Assembly (NCBI GenBank): GCA_910579495.1
Contig: CAJTVD010000011.1
Span: 1-64,000 of the forward strand
Direction: 5' to 3'
Origin: an uncultured Lachnospiraceae bacterium
GTDB lineage: Bacteria; Bacillota; Clostridia; Lachnospirales; Lachnospiraceae
Length of the DNA stretch: 64,000 nt
Both the position numbers and the translations under genes were made by a program. The notes under the pieces are model-generated. The model was not told where the DNA came from, searched no databases, and saw only the letters and a program-made list of their open reading frames with translations. Below, piece after piece: positions 51,483 through 59,345 of this stretch (within the stretch, counting starts at the first letter, position 1; the number at the start of each line of letters is the position of its first letter).

Positions 51483-52281
51483 CAGGGTATTGCCCCGCCT
51501 GCTTGGTGCCGAATTTAAGAGAAGTCTGACAGTGAGATTTTTTCTTGTGCCGGTTGGTGTTGTGCTGTGTATCTGCCTGGACACCTGGAACCAGATACCA
51601 TTTATGTGGACCTCCCCTGAGACTGTGGATGTATACTATTATTGGTGTAATTCTTTTATATTTGGCGGCTTTTATGGTATCTATGTGGTTCCAATGCTGG
51701 CGGAGCTTCCCTATGCAGTAAGTTTTTGTGAGGAATACAATACGAATATGCTGAGGATGCTGCTTATGAAAACAGGGAAGAAGAAATACTGCATGTCCAA
51801 GGTGCTTACAACGTTCCTCTCAGGAGCTCTTCCGGTATCGGCAGGTGGGATTGCCTTTATCCTTCTGGCAAATTCTTTTATTCAGTTGTTTCATCGGGCC
51901 AGATTGCCGGAGACAGAAGCTTTTCCTTTTTATGAATTTTTGTTGCAGGGTAATGTTGCCGGTTATTTTACAGCGGTTATCTTCCTTTTGTTCTTGACCG
52001 GAGGGTTATGGGCAACGGCAGCTTTGCTGGTATCGTCATATTTCCCTAATATCTATGTGACGGCGGTCTCTCCTTTGATTCTGTCCTTTTTGACAGGTCG
52101 GGCTTATTTTGTTTTGAAGATTCCTGTTGGACTCCGGTTGGATTTATGGCTGCAGGGCAGAAGCTCCGTCGGTACGGATCGGCTCACCATTTTGTGTTCT
52201 GCGTTGGTGGTGTTGGGACTGACTGTGGGATTTGGCGTCCTGTTTTACCGGAAGCTGAAAGGGAGGGTGAAGAATGAGTAA
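51472..52281 (+). CDS. ABC-type membrane protein 1
   Basis: The 269-residue protein has about six membrane helices. It begins in the last codons of the lipoprotein gene, and its end overlaps the start of the second membrane protein by 8 bp. It resembles ABC-2-type permease subunits in size and layout, although I see no diagnostic motif. With the next two genes it likely forms an exporter, perhaps for a peptide or for self-protection. Confidence 0.75.
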   Translation: MENNRVLPRLLGAEFKRSLTVRFFLVPVGVVLCICLDTWNQIPFMWTSPETVDVYYYWCNSFIFGGFYGIYVVPMLAELPYAVSFCEEYNTNMLRMLLMKTGKKKYCMSKVLTTFLSGALPVSAGGIAFILLANSFIQLFHRARLPETEAFPFYEFLLQGNVAGYFTAVIFLLFLTGGLWATAALLVSSYFPNIYVTAVSPLILSFLTGRAYFVLKIPVGLRLDLWLQGRSSVGTDRLTILCSALVVLGLTVGFGVLFYRKLKGRVKNE

Positions 52282-53119
52282 GGGAGTTCGGGTATTTTGC
52301 TTTCAGCTAAAGCAGGAATTAGTGCAAGTCAGGGTGCTGATTCTGTTCATGATTCTTGCTGTGTTTATCTATTCCTATCTGGAGCCGGTGGCTGATCTGG
52401 CGCAGGCGGCCTCAGAGAAAGTGAGTCCGTGGGCTTTTCCACATCTGATAAATGATTATATCTGCCAGATGGTTTTTCTGGTGAGTGCGGTTTTTCTGTT
52501 TAGCACAGCGCCCTTTGAAGGGAAGGCTCATTACTATATTATTCAACGTTCCGGGAGATTTTCATGGCAGTTGGGTAATGTACTGTATATTCTGGCATCT
52601 TCATTTTTGTTTGTGGGGGTTATATGGGTGTTTAGTGTTATCAGCCTGCTTTCACAAACCAGGTTTAGCGGCGACTGGGGAATCATCTGGGGGACGCTGG
52701 CAAGGACAAACGCGGGGAATCAGTATGGTGTACCGTTTACGGTGTTTGCTTATATTGTCGGTGTATTTTCGCCTGTGGAGGCGACTGCAATCAGCTTCCT
52801 GCTTGAGTGGGCGTGCGTTGCATGGATGGGGCTGGTGGTCTATTTGTTCAATTACATCACAAAAAAGATGACAGGGATATTGGTGGCATCTTTTTTTGTA
52901 TTTCTGGATGTAATGATCTACAATTCATGGACACCAAAGGCGTACCTTTTCTCGCCGGTGACGTTGGCACAATTGAAGGTGATGTCAGGGAACAACCTGT
53001 CTTATGGCGTATCTTTGGAATATGCGGTGGTGTTCTTTGCAGTGACAATCACGCTTTTTATTGTGATTTGCCTGGGGTCGGGAACTAAAAAAATAAAGAA
53101 ATGGGGACAGCAAAAATGA
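52274..53119 (+). CDS. ABC-type membrane protein 2
   Basis: The 281-residue protein has six or seven membrane helices, starting with a basic N-terminus (MSKGVRVFCFQLKQELVQVRVLILFMIL). Its TGA overlaps the ATG of the ATPase gene (ATGA), a sign of tight coupling. It is probably the second permease half of the transporter. Confidence 0.75.
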   Translation: MSKGVRVFCFQLKQELVQVRVLILFMILAVFIYSYLEPVADLAQAASEKVSPWAFPHLINDYICQMVFLVSAVFLFSTAPFEGKAHYYIIQRSGRFSWQLGNVLYILASSFLFVGVIWVFSVISLLSQTRFSGDWGIIWGTLARTNAGNQYGVPFTVFAYIVGVFSPVEATAISFLLEWACVAWMGLVVYLFNYITKKMTGILVASFFVFLDVMIYNSWTPKAYLFSPVTLAQLKVMSGNNLSYGVSLEYAVVFFAVTITLFIVICLGSGTKKIKKWGQQK

Positions 53120-53760
53120 ATGGCAGAAGGATTATCTTTAAAAATGTCTCTAAGACAATAGAGGAGCAGACGGTATTGAAGGACATTAATCTGGAGATAC
53201 CAGAGCGGGGGATTTATGGGATTGTGGGAAGGAACGGTTCTGGGAAGACGGTGCTGATCAAGTGCCTCTGCGGGTTTATGTCTGTCACGGAAGGTGAGAT
53301 ATGGGTCGGGGAAAAACAGGTCGGGCGAGATGTGGAATTTGTCGAGGATATTGGCTTCATCATCGAGACACCAGGATTTTTGCCCAGAGAATCCGGATAT
53401 CGGAATTTAAAATATCTTGCCTCCATCCGAAATGTGGCTGGAAAGGAGCGGATCAGGGAGTGCATCACCATGGTTGGTCTTGACCCTGACGATAAGAAAT
53501 GGGTTGGGAAATATTCCCTGGGGATGCGCCAGCGGCTGGGTATTGCACAGGCTATCATGGAAAATCCCAGTCTGATTATCCTTGACGAGCCCATGAATGG
53601 ACTGGATAATCACGGCGTGGAAGAGATACGAAAACTTCTGCTTGGGCTGAAAGAGGAGGGAAAGCTAATCCTCATCATCAGTCATAACCGGGAGGACATC
53701 AGGCTGCTCTGTGACAGGGTGTATGAGATGGATATGGGAGTGCTGACACAAATAAAGTAA
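53116..53760 (+). CDS. ABC transporter ATP-binding protein
   Basis: The 214-residue ATPase starts at 53116, in the ATGA overlap. It has Walker A GRNGSGKTVLIK, signature YSLGMRQRLGIAQ, Walker B LIILDEPMNGLD and His switch ISHNRED. The Q-loop region is short. It energises the two membrane proteins encoded upstream. Signature and context fit the bacteriocin-export/immunity type of ABC-2 transporter, but the substrate is unknown. Confidence 0.92.
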   Translation: MNGRRIIFKNVSKTIEEQTVLKDINLEIPERGIYGIVGRNGSGKTVLIKCLCGFMSVTEGEIWVGEKQVGRDVEFVEDIGFIIETPGFLPRESGYRNLKYLASIRNVAGKERIRECITMVGLDPDDKKWVGKYSLGMRQRLGIAQAIMENPSLIILDEPMNGLDNHGVEEIRKLLLGLKEEGKLILIISHNREDIRLLCDRVYEMDMGVLTQIK

Positions 53761-53780
53761 AATATGATATAATTTTTTCT

Positions 53781-53813
53781 TGTGAGATTTTCGTAACATT
53801 TCAATGATACTAT
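53781..53813 (+). promoter_or_regulatory. Direct-repeat operator and promoter of the OmpR-type regulator
   Basis: TGTGAGA-TTTT-CGTAACA (53781-53798) is a 7-4-7 direct repeat with an 11-bp period. TACTAT (53808-53813) follows 9 bp later as -10. The same pattern occurs at 58154 and 62183. No good -35 hexamer is seen, as expected for activation by an OmpR/PhoB-type regulator. Confidence 0.65.
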
Positions 53814-53850
53814 CCATGATAGAAGAATAGAACTGGAAGGATGTGAACGT

Positions 53851-54534
53851 ATGCGGCTCTTAGTGGTGGAGGATGACCGGCTTTTGAACAATACACTGTG
53901 CTACAATCTTTCTGCGTCCGGCTATACTGTAGATTCCGCTGTGACAAGTGCGGAGGCGGTTCGTTTCTTTGAAGCGCAGGACTATGACCTGATTGTGCTG
54001 GATGTGAACCTGCCGGATGGAAACGGGTTTGATTTCTGCGAACAGATCAAGGAGCGCCGCCCTGATACTGCTGTGATTTTTCTGACGGCAAATGACATGG
54101 AAAGCGATATGCTGAAAGGGTTTGAGCTGGGCGCGGATGATTATGTAACAAAACCCTTTCCCATCAGTGTATTCCGTAAAAAGATATCGGCTCTGCTTGG
54201 CCGCATCCAAAAGCAGACAGGCGGCGACTGCTATGCGGACGGTACGCTGTCCATCAATTTCTCGGAGCTGACCGCAGAACTGTCCGGGGAGTCAATTACG
54301 TTTACGCCGCTAGAATATAGACTACTGAAAGTGCTGGTGAGAAATCCCAAAATCGTTTTGACTCGTCAGATGCTTCTTGAAAAGCTGTGGGATGCGGACG
54401 AAAATTTTGTGGATGAACACACTCTGACGGTTACGATCAGCCGCATCCGGGGTAAAATTGAAGTGGACGGCCTGCAATATATCAAAACAGTTTACGGCAT
54501 GGGCTATATGTGGATTGGAGGGCTGAAAAAGTGA
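53851..54534 (+). CDS. Response regulator, OmpR family
   Basis: The 227-residue protein has a receiver domain (VVEDDRLLNNTL, phospho-acceptor Asp in LIVLDVNLPDGNG, Lys in YVTKPFP) and a winged helix (FTPLEYRLLKVLVRNPKIVLTRQMLLEKLW..VDEHTLTVTISRIRGKI). It resembles regulators controlling antimicrobial-peptide transporters in Firmicutes. GGAAGGATG is upstream. The kinase gene begins within its stop codon. It probably controls its own promoter and the ABC/FtsX genes at 62,246. Confidence 0.93.
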   Translation: MRLLVVEDDRLLNNTLCYNLSASGYTVDSAVTSAEAVRFFEAQDYDLIVLDVNLPDGNGFDFCEQIKERRPDTAVIFLTANDMESDMLKGFELGADDYVTKPFPISVFRKKISALLGRIQKQTGGDCYADGTLSINFSELTAELSGESITFTPLEYRLLKVLVRNPKIVLTRQMLLEKLWDADENFVDEHTLTVTISRIRGKIEVDGLQYIKTVYGMGYMWIGGLKK

Positions 54535-55556
54535 AAGGGCTTTCTGTCAATCGGGCCTGTGCCATAGGGACGGCCTTTTTATGTGGCATTTCGCTGGCTG
54601 CCCTTGCTGCGGTGTATCTGCTTACCGGGAACCTGATTCTTGTCTGGCTGGGCCTGCTGTTTACCATTCTGGTTTTTGCCTGCGTTGCTGTTTTTGTGGC
54701 GTTTCTCCGCCGCAAGCTGGTATTATTTTCGGACAGCCTTTGCCGGACGATGGATGATATGCTGGATGGGGCGGCCCCACCGCCGCAAATTCATGAGGAA
54801 GAAAATCTGTTTTACAAAATCAATCACCGGCTGCTGCGTCTGTATGAAGTCATGCGGGAGAATCGGGAGCGTGTGGCGAAAGACCGGGCTGATTTGCAGG
54901 AACTGATTTCCGACATATCCCATCAGGTGAAAACGCCGATTGCCAACCTCCAGATGGTAAACGCCACGTTGCTTGAACAGTCCGTGCCGGAGGAAAAACA
55001 GCGGGAGTTTTTACAGGCATCCAGCGGACAGCTTGATAAGCTGGATTTTCTTATGCAGGCTATGATAAAGACCTCCCGGCTGGAAACCGGCGTGATTTCT
55101 CTGGACAGAAAAATACAGCCGCTCTATGATACCCTTGCGGCGGCGCTGGGCGGTATCCTGCTTAACGCCGAAAAGAAAAATATTCATGTAAGTGTGGATT
55201 GCCCGCCTGATCTGGCGCTGGCCCATGACAGGAAATGGACCGGCGAGGCTCTGTTCAATATTCTGGATAATGCTGTAAAGTACACGCCGGAGGGCGGCAC
55301 GATTTGCGTCACCGTCCAAAGCTGGGAGCTGTATGTGAAAATCGACATTGCGGACAGTGGGAAGGGAATTGCGGAAAACCGGCAGGGCATGATCTTCAAA
55401 CGATTCTACCGGGAAGAGGAAGTACACGATGTGGACGGCATCGGCATCGGGCTGTATCTGGTTCGTGAGATCGTCACCATGCAGGGCGGCTATATCAAGG
55501 TATCTTCCGCTGTGGGATACGGCTCTGTATTTTCCATATTCCTTCCCTATGGTTAA
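54531..55556 (+). CDS. Sensor histidine kinase of the OmpR-type pair
   Basis: The 341-residue kinase starts at GTG 54531 overlapping the TGA of the regulator gene; GGAGGG lies upstream. It has two membrane helices at the N-terminus (about 7-55) and almost no extracellular loop, as in intramembrane-sensing kinases. The HisKA box is LISDISHQVKTPIANLQM with the phospho-His. The ATPase has ILDNAVKYTPEGG (N), ADSGKGI (G1) and GIGIGLYLVREIV (G2). In such systems the partner ABC transporter is often the real sensor. Confidence 0.93.
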   Translation: MKGLSVNRACAIGTAFLCGISLAALAAVYLLTGNLILVWLGLLFTILVFACVAVFVAFLRRKLVLFSDSLCRTMDDMLDGAAPPPQIHEEENLFYKINHRLLRLYEVMRENRERVAKDRADLQELISDISHQVKTPIANLQMVNATLLEQSVPEEKQREFLQASSGQLDKLDFLMQAMIKTSRLETGVISLDRKIQPLYDTLAAALGGILLNAEKKNIHVSVDCPPDLALAHDRKWTGEALFNILDNAVKYTPEGGTICVTVQSWELYVKIDIADSGKGIAENRQGMIFKRFYREEEVHDVDGIGIGLYLVREIVTMQGGYIKVSSAVGYGSVFSIFLPYG

Positions 55557-55584
55557 AATTCCGGAAACGGGAGAGTGAAACGCT

Positions 55585-56340
55585 TTGATGGAATTTACCA
55601 TTTATTCTGATGTGGGGGAAAATGACCTTCTGGACGGGGGAATGGCAAAAACAGTCTGTGCAACCGTGGTGGATAATTATCCGTTAGATATGCTTCCGCT
55701 TGATTCTACACCGGAATACTTATTTTTTATGGTGATTCCATGGTCAATGAACGCTGATTTTGACGGATTAACGGGATTCTCTAAATCAGGTCTGACTTTT
55801 TGGACGGATACGCCTGCGCAGACAATGGCGCAGATTCAGTCTGAAATTACAGATGCGGGGATTGCCTATGATTATACGCTTATAAATCTATCTTCCGCAG
55901 TTGATCTGTTCCGGAGCATCACTTTTGTTGTAGATGTGTTTATTTACGCCTTTGGAGCTATGATTTCCTTGATTGCGGTTGCAAATGTATTTAATACGAT
56001 TTCAACAAACATTCGCATCAGGAGGCGGGAACTTGCCATGCTGCGTTCGGTTGGAATGTCGGAACATGGTTTTAACCGGATGATGAATTTCGAGTGTTTC
56101 TTTTATGGATTGCGCACGATTCTGTTTGGAGTGCCGATTGCGGGTATTCTTTCATGGCTGATTTATAAAGGGCTGGTTACGAATGAACAACTTGAAGGAT
56201 TTTCGTATCGTTTTCCGTGGCAAAGCATGATAATCAGCGTATTAGGTGTATTTTGTATTGTTTTTATTACAATGTTGTATGCTACCAGCAAAATCAGGAA
56301 AGAAAATATTATTGATGCACTTAGAGATGACATGGCTTAG
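55585..56340 (+). pseudogene. C-terminal fragment of an FtsX-type ABC permease
   Basis: The frame encodes 251 residues corresponding only to the last third of a large permease. It has an extracellular segment and then three membrane helices around FRSITFVVDVFIYAFGAMISLIAVANVFNTISTNIRIRRRELAMLRSVGMSE. Complete permeases of this kind have more than 650 residues and an N-terminal helix, as in the gene at 62,925. No ATPase gene precedes it. It seems to be the end of a lost transporter gene, possibly the former partner of the kinase 28 bp upstream. Confidence 0.75.
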
Positions 56341-56432
56341 CAAGGATGGGAAATGCTATTGTTTAGAAATATTATCTGCCATTTTGCAGGCAGCTTGATA
56401 GTCTGGCTGCAAGATGGCATAAGGAGTATATT

Positions 56433-57461
56433 ATGTGGCAGTTTGCATTTTTTGTATTTTTTGTTTCAGTCTGCATATTCGCAGGAATTATGTTTCATGA
56501 TTCCAGAACATTATGGAGTGGAGCCTCGTTTTTGATTATGATGATGTGTCTGGCGATATTTTTGTTGTTTGTCTTATACCAATGTTCAGAATGGCTGGCA
56601 GCGCATGCTTTAGTGATTGGAATACTGATTGTTATGTTTGTTTTAGCAGTAGGCAGTGTGGCTTTGTTTCCAGTGGCTTTGATTCTTGTGTTCTTTATAG
56701 AAGGGGTAAGAGTTATTAGACATGAAGGAATAAAACCGACAAATCTATTATCAATGTTGTTTTCTGTTCTGTTATGTATTTATCTGGCGGTCTGGCCGGT
56801 AATTGGAAACCTGGGAAAGAATACATTAGGTACAATGCTCTATACAATGATAAGTTTCATAGCAGTATATATATTGTCTCTGCTGGCAGTGTATTCACTT
56901 TCTGCAATACTCAATCTTGTTTATTTAAAAAGGAAGAGAAACGCAGATTACATTATTGTGCTGGGAGCAGGAATTATTGGGAGTAAGGTAACGCCGTTAC
57001 TTGCAGCACGGATTGAAAAAGGAATAGAATTGCTGCGTTATAATCCAAATGCAGTACTGATCATGTCTGGCGGGCAAGGTTCAGGAGAGGATATTCCGGA
57101 AAGTAAAGCTATGGCAGATTATGCGATTGATAAAGGCGTAAGTGCGGAAAAAGTCATTTTGGAACAGAAATCTGTGTCCACGGAGGAAAACCTACGGTTT
57201 TCGAGAAAACTGATAAATAAACAGAATCCACAAATTATAGTTGTCACAACTGCTTATCACATGCTTAGGGCGTTAATACTCGCAAAGCGGCAGGGTATAA
57301 AATGTGTGGGTTTTGGTGCAAAAACAAAATGGTATTTTACATTAAATGCTTTTATCCGGGAATTTGTTGGATATTTAAGCCTGACATGGAAAAAGCATAT
57401 TCTTGTGATTGGAATAAATGTATGTATTGTAACACTGACAAACACAGGGGTTCAAGTATGA
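56433..57461 (+). CDS. DUF218 (YdcF/SanA-like) membrane protein
   Basis: The 342-residue protein has five or six membrane helices in its first 160 residues. A DUF218 domain follows (YIIVLGAGI, RIEKGIELLRYNP, IMSGGQGSGEDIPESKAMADYAI, EQKSVSTEENLRFS, VVTTAYHMLRA). The domain has a Rossmann-like fold, and members are linked to envelope or peptidoglycan functions, but the reaction is unknown. AAGGAG precedes the ATG at 56433. It lies among accessory genes and shows no link to the neighbours. Confidence 0.88.
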   Translation: MWQFAFFVFFVSVCIFAGIMFHDSRTLWSGASFLIMMMCLAIFLLFVLYQCSEWLAAHALVIGILIVMFVLAVGSVALFPVALILVFFIEGVRVIRHEGIKPTNLLSMLFSVLLCIYLAVWPVIGNLGKNTLGTMLYTMISFIAVYILSLLAVYSLSAILNLVYLKRKRNADYIIVLGAGIIGSKVTPLLAARIEKGIELLRYNPNAVLIMSGGQGSGEDIPESKAMADYAIDKGVSAEKVILEQKSVSTEENLRFSRKLINKQNPQIIVVTTAYHMLRALILAKRQGIKCVGFGAKTKWYFTLNAFIREFVGYLSLTWKKHILVIGINVCIVTLTNTGVQV

Positions 57462-57473
57462 AAGGAGAAAATC

Positions 57474-57971
57474 ATGAAATCGCAGATGATCCCAAAGCAA
57501 GCATATATTCCGCCGTTTGACTCTCAAGCAATCAAGGTTCAGCACATTGAATATTTTGACCCGCCCTATCAGGAATATCATGGAGAAAAAATCACAGAAC
57601 AGGTGATAGCGGAGGTCTTAAAGAAAATTCCCAGTGGAATCAATATTTATTTATTCTTAGACCCATGCGGAGAGGATAATTGGCTTGAAGTAAACTGTGA
57701 CGGCAAATGGATCGCAATCTGGTTTTGGGGCGATTTGGGAGAAAACACTTATTTTTCTTATAATCCTGCATTTGTGGATACTGCCGGCCAGGTCAGCAAA
57801 ATGGATTTTTCAGACAAAAGTATATATACAGATCTTAAAAGCGGAGGTCAGTCGCCGATTGCCAAAATTCATGCGCTTACCGATATTGAAACGGGTATCA
57901 AGGCAGTTGAATATTTTATTCGAACAGGGGCGTTTTATTCAGGAATTGACTGGCTCCATGAGTACATATAG
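57474..57971 (+). CDS. Small protein, unknown function, possibly immunity-like
   Basis: The 165-residue protein has AGGAGAAAATC before its ATG, 13 bp after the DUF218 gene. It has no signal peptide or membrane helix. Strand-rich blocks rich in Trp and aromatic residues (NWLEVNCDGKWIAIWFWGDLGENTYFSYNP) resemble small immunity proteins of toxin systems. I see no toxin gene and do not assign a family. Confidence 0.6.
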   Translation: MKSQMIPKQAYIPPFDSQAIKVQHIEYFDPPYQEYHGEKITEQVIAEVLKKIPSGINIYLFLDPCGEDNWLEVNCDGKWIAIWFWGDLGENTYFSYNPAFVDTAGQVSKMDFSDKSIYTDLKSGGQSPIAKIHALTDIETGIKAVEYFIRTGAFYSGIDWLHEYI

Positions 57972-57989
57972 CTGTGCCTGCTATCAAGC

Positions 57990-58133
57990 ACCGCAAAGTA
58001 CACGCCGGAGGGCGGCATCGACATCGGACTGCACCTGGCCCGTGAGACCGTCACCATGCAGGGTGTCTACATCAAGGCCACTTCTTCGCTGGGACAAGGC
58101 TCTATGGTTTCCGTATTTCTGCCCCGCAGATAA
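57990..58133 (+). pseudogene. Remnant of a histidine kinase (internal deletion)
   Basis: A 47-codon frame ends in a stop at 58131-58133 and reads AKYTPEGGIDIGLHLARETVTMQG, ending SVFLPRR. It corresponds to the N box of a kinase joined directly to its G2 box and C-terminus, with about 60 residues between them missing. It is clearly similar to the intact kinase at 54,531-55,556 but differs throughout, so it comes from a paralogue rather than a recent copy. Confidence 0.8.
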
Positions 58134-58153
58134 AGTTTCAAAATCCAGCCGCT

Positions 58154-58186
58154 TGTAACATTTCTGTGACAATTGCCTGTTACAAT
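58154..58186 (+). promoter_or_regulatory. Direct-repeat operator and promoter of the 176-residue gene
   Basis: TGTAACA-TTTC-TGTGACA (58154-58171) is a near-perfect 7-4-7 direct repeat, with TACAAT (58181-58186) 9 bp downstream. About 45 bp around it align with the sequence at 62,175-62,218. Confidence 0.72.
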
Positions 58187-58225
58187 ATTAGCCTTGTAAA
58201 TAATTTAGATTAGGAGGAACCAATC

Positions 58226-58756
58226 ATGGGACTGTTTTCCAGAAAACCGAAAGCGCCGGAGTACGATCCGGCAGACTGCGCGGCGAAGAAAAAACGGCTG
58301 CGGGAGATTTTTAACGAAACTGTGAAGGATGGCGACAGCTACGAAGTTCTCTACGCCTGTATGTATTCTTCCAAATTTGAGGAAGGATTTGTCTTTGATA
58401 CTAATACTACCACGTTCTGTTTCTATGTTATGGGCTACCGGCGAAGTGATTTTTGCATTGTGCTGATCCAGGTGGACAGTGCGCTGGAGAACCACTCGGA
58501 GGCGGTGTTCCTTGATATGGACAGTATTGTCAATGTGTCTTATGACCCTAAGATCACCAAAGCCTGTCTGGAGTACAGAAAGGACTACGGCAGTTTTGGG
58601 GAACTGCTGGACATTGGCGGCACCAGCAGCAAAACCATGTATGGCCCCAAGAACATCCATCAGCCGGAAGAAAAGGAACGGTTCCTGGACTTTTTGGAGG
58701 CTTTCCGGGCCAGATTGGAGCAGAAGGGGTATAAGCTGGATAAATGGAAACGGTAA
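58226..58756 (+). CDS. Protein of unknown function, predicted target of the OmpR-type regulator
   Basis: The 176-residue protein starts at 58226 with AGGAGG upstream. It begins MGLFSRKPKAPEYDP and has no signal or membrane helix. A mixed domain (residues 35-110) with conserved-looking aromatic residues (TTTFCFYVMGYRRSDFCIVLIQVD) precedes a helical end. I do not recognise a family. The operator-like repeat in its promoter suggests it is induced with the ABC transporter. Confidence 0.72.
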   Translation: MGLFSRKPKAPEYDPADCAAKKKRLREIFNETVKDGDSYEVLYACMYSSKFEEGFVFDTNTTTFCFYVMGYRRSDFCIVLIQVDSALENHSEAVFLDMDSIVNVSYDPKITKACLEYRKDYGSFGELLDIGGTSSKTMYGPKNIHQPEEKERFLDFLEAFRARLEQKGYKLDKWKR

Positions 58757-58778
58757 ACTGAAATTTGGAGGTATAGAA

Positions 58779-59333
58779 ATGGTTGACGTAAATATGCCTA
58801 ACACATTACTCGTAAATGGAAAAGAATATAAGATTATTGGGCTTTTGGGAAAAGGTAAAGGTGGTTATTCTTATTTAGCAAGCGATGGAGAGCAACAGTA
58901 TGTTTTAAAGCAGATACATCACGAGCCATGCAGTTATTATCAGTTTGGCAATAAGATTCAGGCAGAGATAAATGATTATAATAGACTGAAAAAAATTGGT
59001 ATCAGAATCCCCGAAATGATAGATGTTGATATAGTGAATGAAAGGATTTTGAAAGAATATATCGAGGGCAGAACCATATATGAACTTGTAAAATCTGATT
59101 GTATGAAAAACGAATACATAGAACAGATAAAAGATATGTGCAGTCTGCTCTATCCCGCAAACACCAACATTGATTATTTTCCCACAAATTTTGTGGTGCA
59201 GAACAGATTGATATATTATATTGATTTTGAATGTAACGATTATATGGAAGAATGGAATTTTGAAAATTGGGGGATTTTGTACTGGTCAAAAACAGAAGAA
59301 TTTCTGAAATATTTGGCTGAACATTCGCAATGA
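58779..59333 (+). CDS. Small protein-kinase-like protein
   Basis: The 184-residue product starts at 58779 (TTGGAGGTATAGAA upstream). It has a kinase-like lobe with a Gly-rich loop (LLGKGKGGYSYLAS), a Lys in QYVLKQIH and a Glu in QAEINDYNRL. A catalytic-like region (NIDYFPTNFV) and a metal-binding-like IDFE follow. This resembles small kinases of the aminoglycoside phosphotransferase or lipopolysaccharide kinase fold, with Asp and Asn in the loop. The sequence is shorter than a typical kinase, so activity is uncertain. The group II intron lies 12 bp past its stop. Confidence 0.72.
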   Translation: MVDVNMPNTLLVNGKEYKIIGLLGKGKGGYSYLASDGEQQYVLKQIHHEPCSYYQFGNKIQAEINDYNRLKKIGIRIPEMIDVDIVNERILKEYIEGRTIYELVKSDCMKNEYIEQIKDMCSLLYPANTNIDYFPTNFVVQNRLIYYIDFECNDYMEEWNFENWGILYWSKTEEFLKYLAEHSQ

Positions 59334-59345
59334 TAAATTCCAGTT

